NCBI GenBank assembly: GCA_027335685.1
Contig: DAHWHN010000084.1
Span: 1 to 33,816, forward strand
Source: Acidimicrobiaceae bacterium
GTDB lineage: Bacteria > Actinomycetota > Acidimicrobiia > Acidimicrobiales > Bog-793
Length of the DNA: 33,816 nucleotides
Direction of reading: 5' to 3'
Shown: in pieces, positions 1-8,007 of the stretch
Position numbering within the stretch: position 1 is the first letter of the stretch
Layout of the letters: each line of letters begins with the position of its first letter
The notes under the pieces: model-generated
The model's input: the letters and a program-made list of their open reading frames with translations, nothing else
Told to the model about the DNA's origin: nothing
Database searches by the model: none
Translations under genes and position numbers: made by a program

Positions 1-593
1 AGCACGACGTGCGGGAGGTCGCGCCGAACCTGCTGACGATCTTCGACGACGGCGCCGCACCGGCGAGGGAAGCCGAGTCGCGTGCTCTCGTCGAGCGCAT
101 CGACCCCGCGGACCGCACCGCCACGCTCGTGCGCGCGTACCTTCCCCCTGGTGGCCTCCTCGCCGGTGCGCTCGGCAGCGTCGAGACGCTACCCGGCGGC
201 GACGTCGTCGTCGGGTGGGGCACGGCTCCGGTCTTCACCGAGTACAGCCGCGCCGGCTCGCTGCTCTACGAGGCGAGCCTGCCTGCGGGCGACGACTCCT
301 ACCGGGAGTACCGCGACCCGTGGTCCGCGACGCCGACGACGAGGCCGGCGGTCGTGCTCAGCGGGTCGGGAGCCTCCACCGTCGTCAACGTCAGCTGGAA
401 CGGGGCGACGGCGGTGCGGAGCTGGCGAGTCCTCGGCGGGTCGACCCGGCGGTCCCTCACGACCCGTGCAGTCGCGCCGGACGTCGAGTTCTCGACGTCC
501 ATCGCCGATCCTCGCCCGGGCGCGGTCGTCGCCGTGGAGGCGATCGGCCGCACCGGCGCCGTCCTCGCGCGGTCCGGCCTCGTGCGCGGCTGA
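1..593 (+). CDS. Arylsulfotransferase (ASST)-like protein, C-terminal part
   Basis: The gene is open at the left edge, so only about the last 196 residues are visible. Reading in frame from base 3 gives HDVREV...LTIFDDG, followed by a beta-rich stretch (GSVETLPGGDVVVGWG, then FTEYSRAGSLLYEASLP). This resembles the propeller-like repeats of the bacterial arylsulfotransferase family (Arylsulfotran_2 type), where a His-Asp pair precedes a 'LFDNG'-like strand. The tail after about residue 115 looks like a short immunoglobulin-like beta domain (VVNVSWNGATAVRSWRVLGG), common at the end of these secreted proteins. The signal peptide, if any, lies outside the window. Substrate is unknown; the family is often extracellular or lipid-anchored. 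The call rests on motif resemblance only. It converges on icd. Confidence 0.6.
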   Translation, partial: HDVREVAPNLLTIFDDGAAPAREAESRALVERIDPADRTATLVRAYLPPGGLLAGALGSVETLPGGDVVVGWGTAPVFTEYSRAGSLLYEASLPAGDDSYREYRDPWSATPTTRPAVVLSGSGASTVVNVSWNGATAVRSWRVLGGSTRRSLTTRAVAPDVEFSTSIADPRPGAVVAVEAIGRTGAVLARSGLVRG

Positions 594-630
594 CAGCGGC
601 GTGCCCTGCGGCGCACCGACCAACGGGAGC

Positions 631-650
631 GCCGAGGAGCCGCTCTCGGC
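631..650. terminator. Weak hairpin between convergent genes
   Basis: GCCGAG and CTCGGC form a perfect 6-bp stem with an 8-base loop in the 84-bp gap between the arylsulfotransferase-like gene and icd. There is no T-tract on either side. A bidirectional terminator role is inferred from position only. Confidence 0.3.
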
Positions 651-677
651 CGCGGGTGCGACGGGTCGCCGAGCAGG

Positions 678-2897
678 TCAGCCGAGCAGGGTGAGCGCGT
701 CGTTGAACGTCGCGGAGGGCCGCATCGCCGCCGTCGCCTTGGCCGTGTCGGGGTGGTAGTAGCCGCCGATGTCGGTCGGCGTGCCCTGGGCCGCGGCGAG
801 CTCGTCCACGATGGCCTGCTCGTGCTCGCCGAGAGCGCGCGCGAGCTCGCCGAACGCCTTGGCGAGCTCGGCGTCGGCGTCCTGGGACGCGAGCTCTCGA
901 GCCCAGTACATCGCGAGGTAGAAGTGGCTGCCCCGGTTGTCGAGGGTGCCGACGGCACGGCGTGGCGACCTGTCCTCGAACAGGTACGTGGCCGTCGCGC
1001 GGTCGAGAGTGTCGGCGAGGATCTGCGCCCGGACGTTGCCCGTGCGGTGTGCGAGGTGCTCGAAGCTCGCGGCGAGCGCGAGGAACTCGCCGAGGCTGTC
1101 CCAACGAAGGTGGCCTTGCTCGAGGAGCTGCTGGACGTGCTTCGGGGCCGACCCCCCCGCCCCGGTCTCGAACAGCCCCCCGCCGCTCAGCAGTGGCACG
1201 ATCGACAGCATCTTCGCACTCGTCCCGAGCTCCATGATCGGAAACAGGTCCGTCAGGTAGTCGCGCAGGACGTTGCCGGTCGCCGAGATCGTGTTCTCGC
1301 CGCGCCGGATCCGCTCGAGAGAGAGCGCCGTGGCTCGCTCGGGCGCCATGATCGAGATCTCAAGACCTGTGGTGTCGTGCTCTGCGAGGTAGGCCGTCAC
1401 CTTCGCGATGACGTTCGCGTCGTGCGCGCGCTGCTCGTCGAGCCAGAAGACGACCGGATCGCCGGTTGCGCGGGCGCGGTCCACGGCGAGCTTGACCCAG
1501 TCGCGGATCGGCACGTCCTTCGTCTGGCACATCCGGAAGATGTCTCCGGCCGCCACGGTGTGCTCGAGCAGGACCTCGCCGCCGGTCCCGACGACGCGCA
1601 CCGTGCCGGCGGCGGGGATCTCGAAGGTCTTGTCGTGGCTGCCGTACTCCTCGGCCGCCTGTGCCATCAGGCCGACGTTGGGCACGGACCCGAGGGTCGC
1701 CGGGTCGAACGCGCCGTTGGCGCGGCAGTCGTCGACGACGACCTGGTAGACCCCTGCGTAGCTGCTGTCCGGGATCACGGCGAGGGTGTCCCGCTCCTCG
1801 CCGTCGGGTCCCCACATGTGGCCGGACGCGCGGATCATCGCCGGCATCGACGCATCGACGATGACGTCGCTCGGCACGTGGAGGTTGGTGACACCGCGGT
1901 CCGAGTCGACCATCGCGAGCGCGGGCCCCGCTGCCAGCTCGGCGTCGAACGACGCACGGATCGCCGCGCCGCCGTCGAGGGCATCGAGGCCCGTGAAGAT
2001 CGCGCCGAGCCCGTCGTTCGCCCGTAGCCCTGCGGCTGCGAGCGCCTCCCCGTGCTCGGCGAAGGTCTTCGGGAAGAAGGCACGCACTGCGTGGCCGAAG
2101 ATTATGGGGTCCGAGACCTTCATCATGGTCGCCTTGAGGTGCACCGACAGCAGGAGGTCCTCGGACTTGGCCTGCTCGACCTGGTCTCGCAGGAAGCGCT
2201 GGAGCGCGGCCGCGCGCATGACGGCCGCGTCGACGATCTCGCCCTCGAGGACGGGCACCGCCTCGCGGAGCACGATCGTCCGCCTGTCGTCGGTGACGAG
2301 CTCGATGCGGAGGCTGCCCGCTGCAGCCAGGACGGCCGAGCGCTCGGTGGAGCGGAAGTCGTCCGCGTCCATGTGCGCGACGCGCGTGCGCGACTCCGGG
2401 CTCCACGGGCCCATCCGGTGGGGGTGGGCGCGTGCGTAGCTCTTCACCGAGGCGGGTGCGCGCCGGTCCGAGTTCCCCTGGCGCAGCACGGGGTTGACGG
2501 CGCTGCCGAGGATCTTGTCGTAGCGCGCACGCACGTCGCGCTCGTCCTCACCCTGCGGGTCGTCCGGAAAGTCCGGCACGGGATAGCCCTGGTCCTGTAG
2601 CTCCGCGATCGCGGCCTTCAACTGGGGCACCGATGCGGAGATGTTGGGCAGCTTGATGATGTTCGCCTCGGGGCTCGTCGCGAGGCGGCCCAGCTCGGCG
2701 AGGTCGTCGTCGGCGCGCTGGCCCGGGGCGAGCCGCTCGGGGAAGGCCGCGAGGATCCGTCCGGCGAGGGAGATGTCGCGCGTCTCGACTCGGACCCCGG
2801 CTGTCGCGGCGTAGGCCTGGAGCACGGGCAGGAAGGAGTAGGTCGCGAGGGCCGGAGCCTCGTCCGTGTGGGTGTAGATGATGCTCGATTCGGTCAC
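678..2897 (-). CDS. icd: Isocitrate dehydrogenase (NADP+), monomeric type
   Basis: Oxidative decarboxylation of isocitrate to 2-oxoglutarate with NADPH formation in the TCA cycle; cytoplasmic. The 739-residue length fits the monomeric family (about 740). The ORF track extends to 869 residues, but the conserved N-terminus begins at a GTG (2897-2895) reading (V/M)[20 protein letters not shown]. With that start, the motif [17 protein letters not shown] puts Ser132, Asn135, Arg139 and Arg145 at exactly the substrate-contact numbering known for the Azotobacter enzyme, which strongly supports this start. Other family stretches include [28 protein letters not shown] and [30 protein letters not shown] (quoted in pieces). 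A purine-rich GAGG lies a few bases upstream. It is divergent from the membrane protein at 3109. Identification is near certain. Confidence 0.97.
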   Translation of the reverse strand: MTESSIIYTHTDEAPALATYSFLPVLQAYAATAGVRVETRDISLAGRILAAFPERLAPGQRADDDLAELGRLATSPEANIIKLPNISASVPQLKAAIAELQDQGYPVPDFPDDPQGEDERDVRARYDKILGSAVNPVLRQGNSDRRAPASVKSYARAHPHRMGPWSPESRTRVAHMDADDFRSTERSAVLAAAGSLRIELVTDDRRTIVLREAVPVLEGEIVDAAVMRAAALQRFLRDQVEQAKSEDLLLSVHLKATMMKVSDPIIFGHAVRAFFPKTFAEHGEALAAAGLRANDGLGAIFTGLDALDGGAAIRASFDAELAAGPALAMVDSDRGVTNLHVPSDVIVDASMPAMIRASGHMWGPDGEERDTLAVIPDSSYAGVYQVVVDDCRANGAFDPATLGSVPNVGLMAQAAEEYGSHDKTFEIPAAGTVRVVGTGGEVLLEHTVAAGDIFRMCQTKDVPIRDWVKLAVDRARATGDPVVFWLDEQRAHDANVIAKVTAYLAEHDTTGLEISIMAPERATALSLERIRRGENTISATGNVLRDYLTDLFPIMELGTSAKMLSIVPLLSGGGLFETGAGGSAPKHVQQLLEQGHLRWDSLGEFLALAASFEHLAHRTGNVRAQILADTLDRATATYLFEDRSPRRAVGTLDNRGSHFYLAMYWARELASQDADAELAKAFGELARALGEHEQAIVDELAAAQGTPTDIGGYYHPDTAKATAAMRPSATFNDALTLLG

Positions 2898-3092
2898 CGC
2901 TACCTCGCCTCTCGTCGTGCGCCGTCCACCTTGCCAGCTCCGGCGTCGCCGCCGGGCCTGCGCCGCATCCGGGCCTGCCCCGGGCGTCGTCCGCGACGAG
3001 TCGCGTCGGCTGGCGCCGGTCGAGCCTACGTCCCGTCCGGCCGAGCTGGGGCCTGCCGACGCGCACGGCGCCCCGCCCGAGCCCCGCGTGCC

Positions 3093-3098
3093 TAGGAT
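3093..3098 (+). promoter_or_regulatory. -10 box TAGGAT for a probably leaderless mRNA
   Basis: TAGGAT fits the actinobacterial TANNNT -10 consensus and ends 10 bases before the chosen GTG at 3109. That distance would place the transcription start at or next to the start codon. There is no convincing Shine-Dalgarno sequence. Confidence 0.45.
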
Positions 3099-3108
3099 CC
3101 GGACCGAC

Positions 3109-3972
3109 GTGGACGCTTCGGAGCTCGAGCCGGATCCAGCCGGCGTCGGCCTGGCTCGGCCCGGTCGGCGCGTGTGGTCGCGCTGGTTCTCGCGACGGGC
3201 GCTGCTGCTCCACCTCGAGGTCGTGATCGTCGCTCCGGGTTGTGCGGTTGCCGGGTGGTGGCAGGCGACGCGCGCCCTGGCGGGCAACGCCCTCAGCTGG
3301 GTCTACTCGGTGGAGTGGCCGATCTTCGCGCTGCTCGCCATCGCGGGGTGGTGGCACCTGCTCCACGAGGACCCTGCCGCCTATCGTGCCCGTAAGTCCG
3401 GGTCCGACCCCCGGCCCGGTCCGCCGTCCGGCCCGGCGGCAGGCACGGCGGGGGTCGGACCCGGTCGGGCCGGCACGACGAGCGCAGTTCCCGTTGCATC
3501 CGCCTCTGGCGGAGCTGCCCACGCGTCCGCCTCCGGCGGAGCCGGTGTCGTCGAGGCCGAGCCGGGACGCCGGGCGACCGTCGACGGCGCGACCGCGCGG
3601 TTCGCGACGGCGCTTGCCGTCCTCGCGGTCTGCGAGCTGCTGACCGGGATGGCAACCCTCGTCGCCGTCTCGCCCGAGCGCCCGACCGGCTGGTTGCCGC
3701 CGCGGTGGGCGGCGCTGTACGTCGTGCACGGCGCCGTCGGCTTCCCGCTCGCCGTCGGGGCGGTGCTCCTGCTCGTGCGGGTGCGGACAGCGCCACGTCT
3801 TGCCCGGCTGAGCGGCTGGATCGGCGGCGTCGGCGTCGGTGTCGCGGCGACCGGCGGCCTGCTCACCGTCTCGCACCCGGCTCGCCTCGCGGGGATGGCT
3901 CTCATGCTCCTCGGTGCCGTCACCGCGGGCTTCGGCTACCTCTTCCCGACGTTCGAGAAGCTCGGGAGCTGA
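3109..3972 (+). CDS. Conserved-type actinobacterial integral membrane protein, six predicted segments
   Basis: No enzymatic function recognised. From the GTG at 3109 the protein has 287 residues. Hydrophobic segments lie at about 32-51 and 62-85 (the second containing [18 protein letters not shown]), then a low-complexity Gly/Ala/Pro linker (about 90-162, with two ASASGGA repeats), then four segments at about 165-187, 201-223, 234-255 and 259-281. The two blocks could be two modules. The segment around VEWPIF resembles small actinobacterial membrane proteins of unknown role. The ORF track start at 2878 would run into the icd leader and is rejected; GTG 3109 sits just behind a TANNNT box. A GTG at 3172 is the main alternative start. 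It lies 21 bp before the hsp20 CIRCE element. Confidence 0.7.
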   Translation: MDASELEPDPAGVGLARPGRRVWSRWFSRRALLLHLEVVIVAPGCAVAGWWQATRALAGNALSWVYSVEWPIFALLAIAGWWHLLHEDPAAYRARKSGSDPRPGPPSGPAAGTAGVGPGRAGTTSAVPVASASGGAAHASASGGAGVVEAEPGRRATVDGATARFATALAVLAVCELLTGMATLVAVSPERPTGWLPPRWAALYVVHGAVGFPLAVGAVLLLVRVRTAPRLARLSGWIGGVGVGVAATGGLLTVSHPARLAGMALMLLGAVTAGFGYLFPTFEKLGS

Positions 3973-3993
3973 CCTGGGGCCTGGCGTGGGGTG

Positions 3994-4020
3994 TTGGCAC
4001 TCTCGGTAGGAGAGTGCTAA
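3994..4020 (+). promoter_or_regulatory. CIRCE operator (HrcA binding site)
   Basis: TTGGCACTC, 9 bases, GAGTGCTAA. This matches the CIRCE consensus TTAGCACTC-N9-GAGTGCTAA with one mismatch in the left arm. HrcA repression through CIRCE is established for groES/groEL and some hsp20 genes. The right arm runs into TAATCT (4018-4023), a TANNNT -10 candidate, so bound repressor would cover the core promoter of the Hsp20 gene that follows. No hrcA gene is in this window. Confidence 0.92.
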
Positions 4021-4023
4021 TCT
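4018..4023 (+). promoter_or_regulatory. -10 box TAATCT of hsp20
   Basis: TAATCT overlaps the last three bases of the CIRCE right arm. A start of transcription near 4030 would give a leader of about 60 bases that carries the strong ribosome binding site at 4077-4086. Confidence 0.5.
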
Positions 4024-4076
4024 GCAGACGTCACCAGAAGGCGTGGTGCACATCCTGCGAAGGGCAGGTGTGCGTT

Positions 4077-4086
4077 GGGAGGTGAT
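4077..4086 (+). promoter_or_regulatory. Strong ribosome binding site that fixes the hsp20 start
   Basis: GGGAGGTGAT is almost the full anti-16S complement, one of the strongest in this window. It points to GTG 4091 (or GTG 4088) rather than the ORF-track start at 4043, which lies upstream of it. Confidence 0.75.
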
Positions 4087-4090
4087 TGTG

Positions 4091-4525
4091 GTGGCGTTGG
4101 TGCGTTCCGATCCGTTCCGCGATTTCGACCGCCTCGCTCAGCAGCTTTGGGGCTTCCCCGCCGGCAGCCGGCCCTTGGCGATGCCGATGGATGCCTACCG
4201 CAAGGGCGACGCGTTCTTGATCCAGCTCGACCTGCCCGGTGTCGCACCTGACTCGATCGAGCTGACGGTCGAGGACAACGTCTTGACCGTGAAGGCCGAG
4301 CGACCCTCGCCGTCGGCCGGCGACGGCGTCGAGGCCCTCGTTGCCGAGCGTCTCTTCGGCTCGTTCAGCCGGCAGGTGTTCCTCGGGGACAACCTCGACA
4401 CGACCAAGATCGAGGCCGAGTACGAGGCGGGTGTGCTCACGCTGTCGATACCCGTCGCCGCCCATGCGAAGCCTCGGCGCATCGAGGTGACACATCGGGC
4501 CGACGCGCAGCGGTTGACGGCCTGA
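4091..4525 (+). CDS. Small heat shock protein, Hsp20/alpha-crystallin family
   Basis: ATP-independent holdase chaperone that binds unfolding proteins in the cytoplasm, usually as an oligomer. From GTG 4091 the 144-residue product starts (V/M)ALVRSDPFRDFDRLAQQLWG, the usual N-terminus of actinobacterial Hsp20 proteins. The alpha-crystallin domain covers about residues 37-130, starting MDAYRKGDAFLIQLDLPGV, with SIELTVEDNVLTVKAERP and SFSRQVFLGDNLDTTKIEAEYEAGVLTLSIPV, which contains the conserved A-x-x-x-x-GVL-x-L core. Regulation is visible: a CIRCE operator over the promoter implies HrcA repression and heat induction. It is a single-gene unit facing a convergent methyltransferase. Confidence 0.95.
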   Translation: MALVRSDPFRDFDRLAQQLWGFPAGSRPLAMPMDAYRKGDAFLIQLDLPGVAPDSIELTVEDNVLTVKAERPSPSAGDGVEALVAERLFGSFSRQVFLGDNLDTTKIEAEYEAGVLTLSIPVAAHAKPRRIEVTHRADAQRLTA

Positions 4526-4527
4526 CG

Positions 4528-4543
4528 CCTCGAACGGCCGAGG
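4528..4543. terminator. Small hairpin after hsp20
   Basis: CCTCG-aacggc-CGAGG, a 5-bp stem with a 6-base loop immediately after the hsp20 stop and before the convergent methyltransferase end. No T-tract. Terminator role is a guess from position. Confidence 0.25.
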
Positions 4544-4592
4544 TCTCGGACCAAGGCGGTGCCGGCGGGGCGGTCGCGGCGCACGACAGGTG

Positions 4593-5402
4593 TCAGCGGC
4601 CGCCCCAGCGGCGCAAGGCGGTCTGGCGCACGCCGAAGGTGACGACCGTCCGGCGCGCGTCGCGCAGGAAGGGGGCGAGCGCAGCCTCGACCTCGTCGAG
4701 CTCCTGCTCGCTGTGCGTACCCGACGTCAGGATCTGGTCGCGTCGTGCCGCCAGGTCGAGCATGGACATCGCGGCGACCTGGGCCGCTGTGGGCGTGACG
4801 GTGCGGACCGCTGCGTGCACGACGGCTGTGCCCCGCGGTGGCGCCATGGCGGCGAGGAGCTGGCCGGCGTAGAGCTCCTTACCCTCGGCGCGTCGCGACA
4901 GGGCTGCGACGTCGAGGTAGCCGAGGAAGGCGGGCTCGTCGGTCCGGATCCACTCGAGGTCCTCGAGGACGAGCCAGCCCCGCTCGACGAGCTGGCTGGC
5001 CCAGCGCTCGACGAGGCCGACCGGGTGGCCGAGATCCGCGAGGACCAGCCGGCCGTAGGCGAGCTCGAGAGGTGCCCGCGGCAGCGGCGTCGCCGTCACG
5101 TCGTGGCGGACGAAGCGGGCCGCCGGTACGAGCGAGGCTGCTTCGGCGAGGAAGCCGGCAGAGATGTCTGCACCCGTCACCTCCGCGCTCGTGAACCGCT
5201 CGGCGAGCAGCTTGGTCGAGTGGCCGGGCCCGCAGCCGAGGTCGAGGACCGCCGTCGGGTGGCCGGCAGGCAGGGCGTCGAGCAGAGCCACCGTCGACGG
5301 GGCGAAGATCTGCGCGGCGATCTGGAGGCGGTCGCTCGCTGCTGGGACGATGGCGGGCTCGTCGCCGCGTGGCCGTCGGGGGGTCGTGGTGCGGCGGACC
5401 AT
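4593..5402 (-). CDS. Class I SAM-dependent methyltransferase
   Basis: A 269-residue Rossmann-fold methyltransferase of unknown substrate. Motif I is VLDLGCGPGHSTKLLAERF (about residues 52-70), followed by the acidic motif II in VTGADISAGFL and a motif-III-like stretch LVLADLGHPVGLVERWASQL. The C-terminal third is helical and ends RQTALRRWGGR. It resembles the broad Methyltransf_11/25 group. I chose ATG 5402-5400; an AGGAGAG lies about 13 bases upstream, a little far, so a downstream start is possible. The ORF track carries this frame far upstream into the permease gene, which is a shadow. The gene follows the permease by 50 bp on the same strand and could be cotranscribed with it, but nothing links its function to thiamine. 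Confidence 0.82.
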   Translation of the reverse strand: MVRRTTTPRRPRGDEPAIVPAASDRLQIAAQIFAPSTVALLDALPAGHPTAVLDLGCGPGHSTKLLAERFTSAEVTGADISAGFLAEAASLVPAARFVRHDVTATPLPRAPLELAYGRLVLADLGHPVGLVERWASQLVERGWLVLEDLEWIRTDEPAFLGYLDVAALSRRAEGKELYAGQLLAAMAPPRGTAVVHAAVRTVTPTAAQVAAMSMLDLAARRDQILTSGTHSEQELDEVEAALAPFLRDARRTVVTFGVRQTALRRWGGR

Positions 5403-5452
5403 CGTGTGCGCATCTCTCCTGCGTGCGCTCGTCGAAGCGTCGCCGCGGGAGC

Positions 5453-6895
5453 TTAGCCACGTGCGGCGAAGGTGGCCGCCGAGGCGGGCTCGCCGGTGCC
5501 GGGCTCGGCGATCTCGGCCCGGACGCGCTGCCTGCCGAGCAGCGCGTAGACGCCGGCGGCAACGCCGAAGCCGAGGTAGATGGAGAGGTCGGCGCCTCCG
5601 CTCAGGCGCGAGAGCGGACCGACGAAGGGCCCGGAGTCGGTGAAGGAGAGAGCGGCGCCCATCCCGAGAAGCTGCGCGAGCACCGCGGAGCGGTTCCACC
5701 CGCCCCGACGCCCGTAGATGCCAGCGCTCGGCGAGAACAGCGAGCCGAGGTCGTAGCGACCGCGCCGCAGGGCCGCGTCGGCCAGGTAGACCCCGGCCCA
5801 CGGCGCGAGCCACACCATGATGAGCTGGACGAAGTCGCCGACGAGCACTGTGAACGAGCTCGACAGGATCGCCCAGGTCGTGAGCGCGGCACAGGCGACC
5901 GTGTCGACGACGACGCACTGGGACCTGCGGAGCGGGGCGCCTGCCGCCTGGAGCGAGACGCCGGAGGAGTAGAGGTCGAGCGCGTTGATCGCGAGGAGCT
6001 GGCAGATCGCGACGACGAGGTAGGGCACGGTGAACCAGGACGGGAACGCTCCGGGCAGGCCGCTCACGACCGAGACCGACGACGGGTCGTGGAGGCCAGA
6101 CGCCACGGCCGCGCCGAGGAGCTCCGCGAGGAGCACCGGGACGCCCCCGCCGAGCGCGACCGCTCCGACGACCCGGCGCGCCGGGACGTCGACGGGCAGG
6201 TAGCGCGAGTAGTCGTTCGCGTTCTCCGTCCAGCTCATCGCGCCGCCCGAGAGGACGATCACGGCAGCGATCGTCAGCACCTGCCAGCTGGCGCCGTGCG
6301 CGGCCGCCGCGAGGTGCACCCGCGGCGCGGCGAGGACGGCGAGGGCGACGAAGCTTCCGGCGAACAGCCAACCGAGCACCTTCAGCACGGCGGTGAGCGT
6401 CGCGTGGCCGAACCACGGCAGGACGAGCTGGGCGAGGGCGGCGAGCACGACGAGAGCGCACGTCGCGGGCGTCCCGGGGTCGGCGCCGGCCTCGCGGGCG
6501 AGTGCGAGGCCCGCGAGCACCACGAGCGCGAGGCCGAGCGTCTCGAAGCCGACCTGCGTGAGCCAGTTCAGCGCGGCGAGCGCACGGTTGGGCCGGGGGC
6601 CGAACACGGCGAGCCCGACGCCGAACGCCGTCGTGCCCGTGACCGGTCCCTGGAGGCTCGCGAGACCGGTCACGACCCACGCGAGGTTGCCGGCGACGAT
6701 GACGAGGACGGCTTGGCGAAGGCTGACGCCGAGGCCGACGACGAGAGCGCCGTAGACGACGTACTTGAGGTTGAAGCTCGCCCCGGCCCAGAGCCCGGCG
6801 AGCGCTCGCGCGCTGAGCGGTCGCTCGCTGTCTGGGACGTGGTCGATCCCGCGTCGCTCCACGAGGAACGACGCGTAGCCGCGCTCGCGCTCCAT
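5453..6895 (-). CDS. cytX: NCS1-family permease, probable thiamine-precursor (hydroxymethylpyrimidine) transporter, CytX-like
   Basis: Integral membrane symporter of the nucleobase:cation symporter-1 family; 480 residues with about twelve hydrophobic segments. The stretch SWTENANDYSRYLP (around residues 220-233) matches the W-x-x-x-A/N-DYSRY signature of purine/cytosine permeases, and an early ASFNLKYVVYGALVVGLG segment fits TM1. Family membership alone would suggest cytosine or purine uptake. The TPP riboswitch immediately upstream argues instead for thiamine or its pyrimidine moiety, as in the CytX group. ATG 6895-6893 sits 5 bases after an AGGGAG that is part of the riboswitch. The substrate is therefore inferred from regulation, not from the protein sequence. 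Confidence 0.88.
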   Translation of the reverse strand: MERERGYASFLVERRGIDHVPDSERPLSARALAGLWAGASFNLKYVVYGALVVGLGVSLRQAVLVIVAGNLAWVVTGLASLQGPVTGTTAFGVGLAVFGPRPNRALAALNWLTQVGFETLGLALVVLAGLALAREAGADPGTPATCALVVLAALAQLVLPWFGHATLTAVLKVLGWLFAGSFVALAVLAAPRVHLAAAAHGASWQVLTIAAVIVLSGGAMSWTENANDYSRYLPVDVPARRVVGAVALGGGVPVLLAELLGAAVASGLHDPSSVSVVSGLPGAFPSWFTVPYLVVAICQLLAINALDLYSSGVSLQAAGAPLRRSQCVVVDTVACAALTTWAILSSSFTVLVGDFVQLIMVWLAPWAGVYLADAALRRGRYDLGSLFSPSAGIYGRRGGWNRSAVLAQLLGMGAALSFTDSGPFVGPLSRLSGGADLSIYLGFGVAAGVYALLGRQRVRAEIAEPGTGEPASAATFAARG

Positions 6896-6899
6896 GCCA

Positions 6900-6995
6900 C
6901 TCCCTCCGCCGGCATTACCCGGATCAGGTCGTGCGGTCGGCGCCCGATCTGGCGCCCTCTCAGCCCGGTGATGCCGAGCTCCCGCGTGTGCCGGC
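6900..6995 (-). promoter_or_regulatory. TPP riboswitch (THI element)
   Basis: Read on the minus strand, the RNA carries the conserved TPP aptamer blocks in order: a GGGAGCTCGG-type 5' segment, a short stem-loop (TCGG-catca-CCGG), the invariant GCTGAGA, a variable GGCGCC stem, then ACCTGATCCGGGTAATGC and GCGGAGGGAG. These are the pyrimidine- and pyrophosphate-sensing helices of the aptamer. The 3' strand contains the GGAGGGAG ribosome binding site and ends about five bases before the permease ATG, so TPP binding probably hides the ribosome binding site directly, without a separate expression platform. The 5' edge is within a few bases of the value given. Confidence 0.93.
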
Positions 6996-7005
6996 TGCTG
7001 CCGGC
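6990..7005 (-). terminator. GCCGGC-AGCA-GCCGGC hairpin after the MarR-DUF488 gene
   Basis: A perfect 6-bp GC stem with a tetraloop lies between the MarR-DUF488 stop codon and the riboswitch, overlapping the 5' edge of the latter. It could end transcription of the upstream gene or be an extension of aptamer helix P1. No T-tract is present. Confidence 0.35.
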
Positions 7006-7016
7006 CGGCCCAGACG

Positions 7017-7952
7017 CTACCGCGACGAGGCCGGCCCCGTACGCCCGCGGCCGGCGCGCTCCTGCAGGGCCCCGACCACGACGGCGGCGGGCGAGCGCGC
7101 CGCGTCGGGCGCGCCGGTGACGAGGACAAGGCCTCTCGTCCGGGCGAGCGTGACGAGCCGGTCGAGCTCGGCTCCGTGCGACCCGTGGAGCAGGGCCCGG
7201 TACGCGGCCGCGACCTCGCCGTCGGGCTCGACGACCTCGCCCATCGCGCGCGCGAGCGCACCGGGGGGGGCGAGGCTGGCGAGCCACTCGTCGAACGGCG
7301 CATCGTCGGCCCGGATCCCCGCCGGCCACCGGCGGTCGACGAGGACCCGCCAGGCCGATCCAGCCGGTGGGGCCGCACCGACGTCCCGCACGGTGGCGTC
7401 GAGCGGCCCGCCGGCCACCCGCGTGCCCCCGCCTGTCCCCGGCGAGACCGGCGCATCTCCGACCGACGCATCTCCGACCGGCGCATCTCGGCCTGGCGCT
7501 GCTCGCACGCGTCGGGCCGCCCCGTCCGGCCCCTCCCCGCCGCCCGAAGCCAGGGCATGGCCGCTCGCGCGGAGCCTCCGGATCTCCTCGAGGTGGAGCG
7601 GAGCGAGGCGGGCGAGGGCCTCGTGGCCGGCGGTCCCGAGCGTCACGCGGACGACCCGGTGGTCCTGGGCGTCGCTCTGACGAGCGACGAGGCCCGCCAC
7701 CTCCGCACGCTGGACCAGCTCGACGGCGCTGTGGTGCTTGAGCAGCAAGGTCTCGGCGATGTCGTTGATCGTCGGTCCGGACGCGCCGTCGTGCCCGCGG
7801 ACCACGAGCAGGAGCTGGTGCTGCGCGGGGGTCACGCCGGCCAAGCGCGCCCGGGTCTCGCTCCAGTGCAGGAAGCGCCGGAGCTCCGTGCGCAGCTCGA
7901 GGAGCTCGCGGAACTCCTCCTCGCCGAGATCTGCCGCGTCCGGTTCCGCCAT
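7017..7952 (-). CDS. MarR-family regulator fused to a DUF488 (YeaO-like) domain
   Basis: A 311-residue protein with two recognisable parts. Residues about 10-135 form a MarR winged helix: TPAQHQLLLVVRGH, then TINDIAETLLLKHHSAVELVQRAEVAGLV and the wing RQSDAQDHRVVRVTLG. Residues about 201-300 resemble DUF488 (VLVDRRWPAGIRADDAPFDEWLASLAPP). The usual C-terminal DUF488 'ARDEEHNNA' region is replaced here by APDAARSPAAVV, so its normal site may be altered. A 65-residue low-complexity linker with three 15-bp DNA repeats joins them. ATG 7952 follows a TAGCCT box by 7 bases. It is divergent from the hydrolase at 8007 with a palindrome between them. Cotranscription into the riboswitch/permease downstream is possible. 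Domain 1 is secure, domain 2 fairly so. Confidence 0.85.
   Translation of the reverse strand: MAEPDAADLGEEEFRELLELRTELRRFLHWSETRARLAGVTPAQHQLLLVVRGHDGASGPTINDIAETLLLKHHSAVELVQRAEVAGLVARQSDAQDHRVVRVTLGTAGHEALARLAPLHLEEIRRLRASGHALASGGGEGPDGAARRVRAAPGRDAPVGDASVGDAPVSPGTGGGTRVAGGPLDATVRDVGAAPPAGSAWRVLVDRRWPAGIRADDAPFDEWLASLAPPGALARAMGEVVEPDGEVAAAYRALLHGSHGAELDRLVTLARTRGLVLVTGAPDAARSPAAVVVGALQERAGRGRTGPASSR
7446..7490. repeat. Three tandem 15-bp repeats in the MarR-DUF488 linker
   Basis: GACCGGCGCATCTCC, GACCGACGCATCTCC and GACCGGCGCATCTCG lie head to tail, differing by one base each. On the minus strand they encode the 5-residue units of the GRDAPVGDASVGDAPV linker, so unit number can change without breaking the frame. 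Confidence 0.85.
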
Positions 7953-7959
7953 CGCCCCG

Positions 7960-7965
7960 AGGCTA
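7960..7965 (-). promoter_or_regulatory. -10 box TAGCCT of the MarR-DUF488 gene
   Basis: On the minus strand TAGCCT fits TANNNT and ends 7 bases before the ATG at 7952, so the mRNA is probably leaderless. The palindrome at 7977-8007 would lie over its -35 region. Confidence 0.5.
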
Positions 7966-7976
7966 GGCGACCCCGA

Positions 7977-8007
7977 CCCGTGCGATCCTGGGGCAGAATC
8001 GCACGGG
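7977..8007. promoter_or_regulatory. Perfect inverted repeat, candidate shared operator
   Basis: CCCGTGCGAT, 11 bases, ATCGCACGGG: both 10-base arms match perfectly, with 21 bp between arm centres, i.e. two helical turns. It fills most of the 54-bp gap between a MarR-type regulator and the divergent hydrolase, covers the regulator's -35 area and the hydrolase's CAGAAT -10-like box, and its last base is the G of the hydrolase GTG. MarR-family regulators classically bind such palindromes next to their own gene. The protein-DNA pairing is inferred. Confidence 0.65.

Noticed and set aside
678-3287. 869-residue version of isocitrate dehydrogenase
   Set aside because: The extra N-terminal 130 residues are Arg/Gly/Ser-rich and overlap the divergent promoter region; substrate residue numbering matches the family only from GTG 2897.
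5369-7120. 583-residue plus-strand ORF opposite the permease and riboswitch
   Set aside because: Composition-driven shadow; it would run through the riboswitch and has no recognisable fold.
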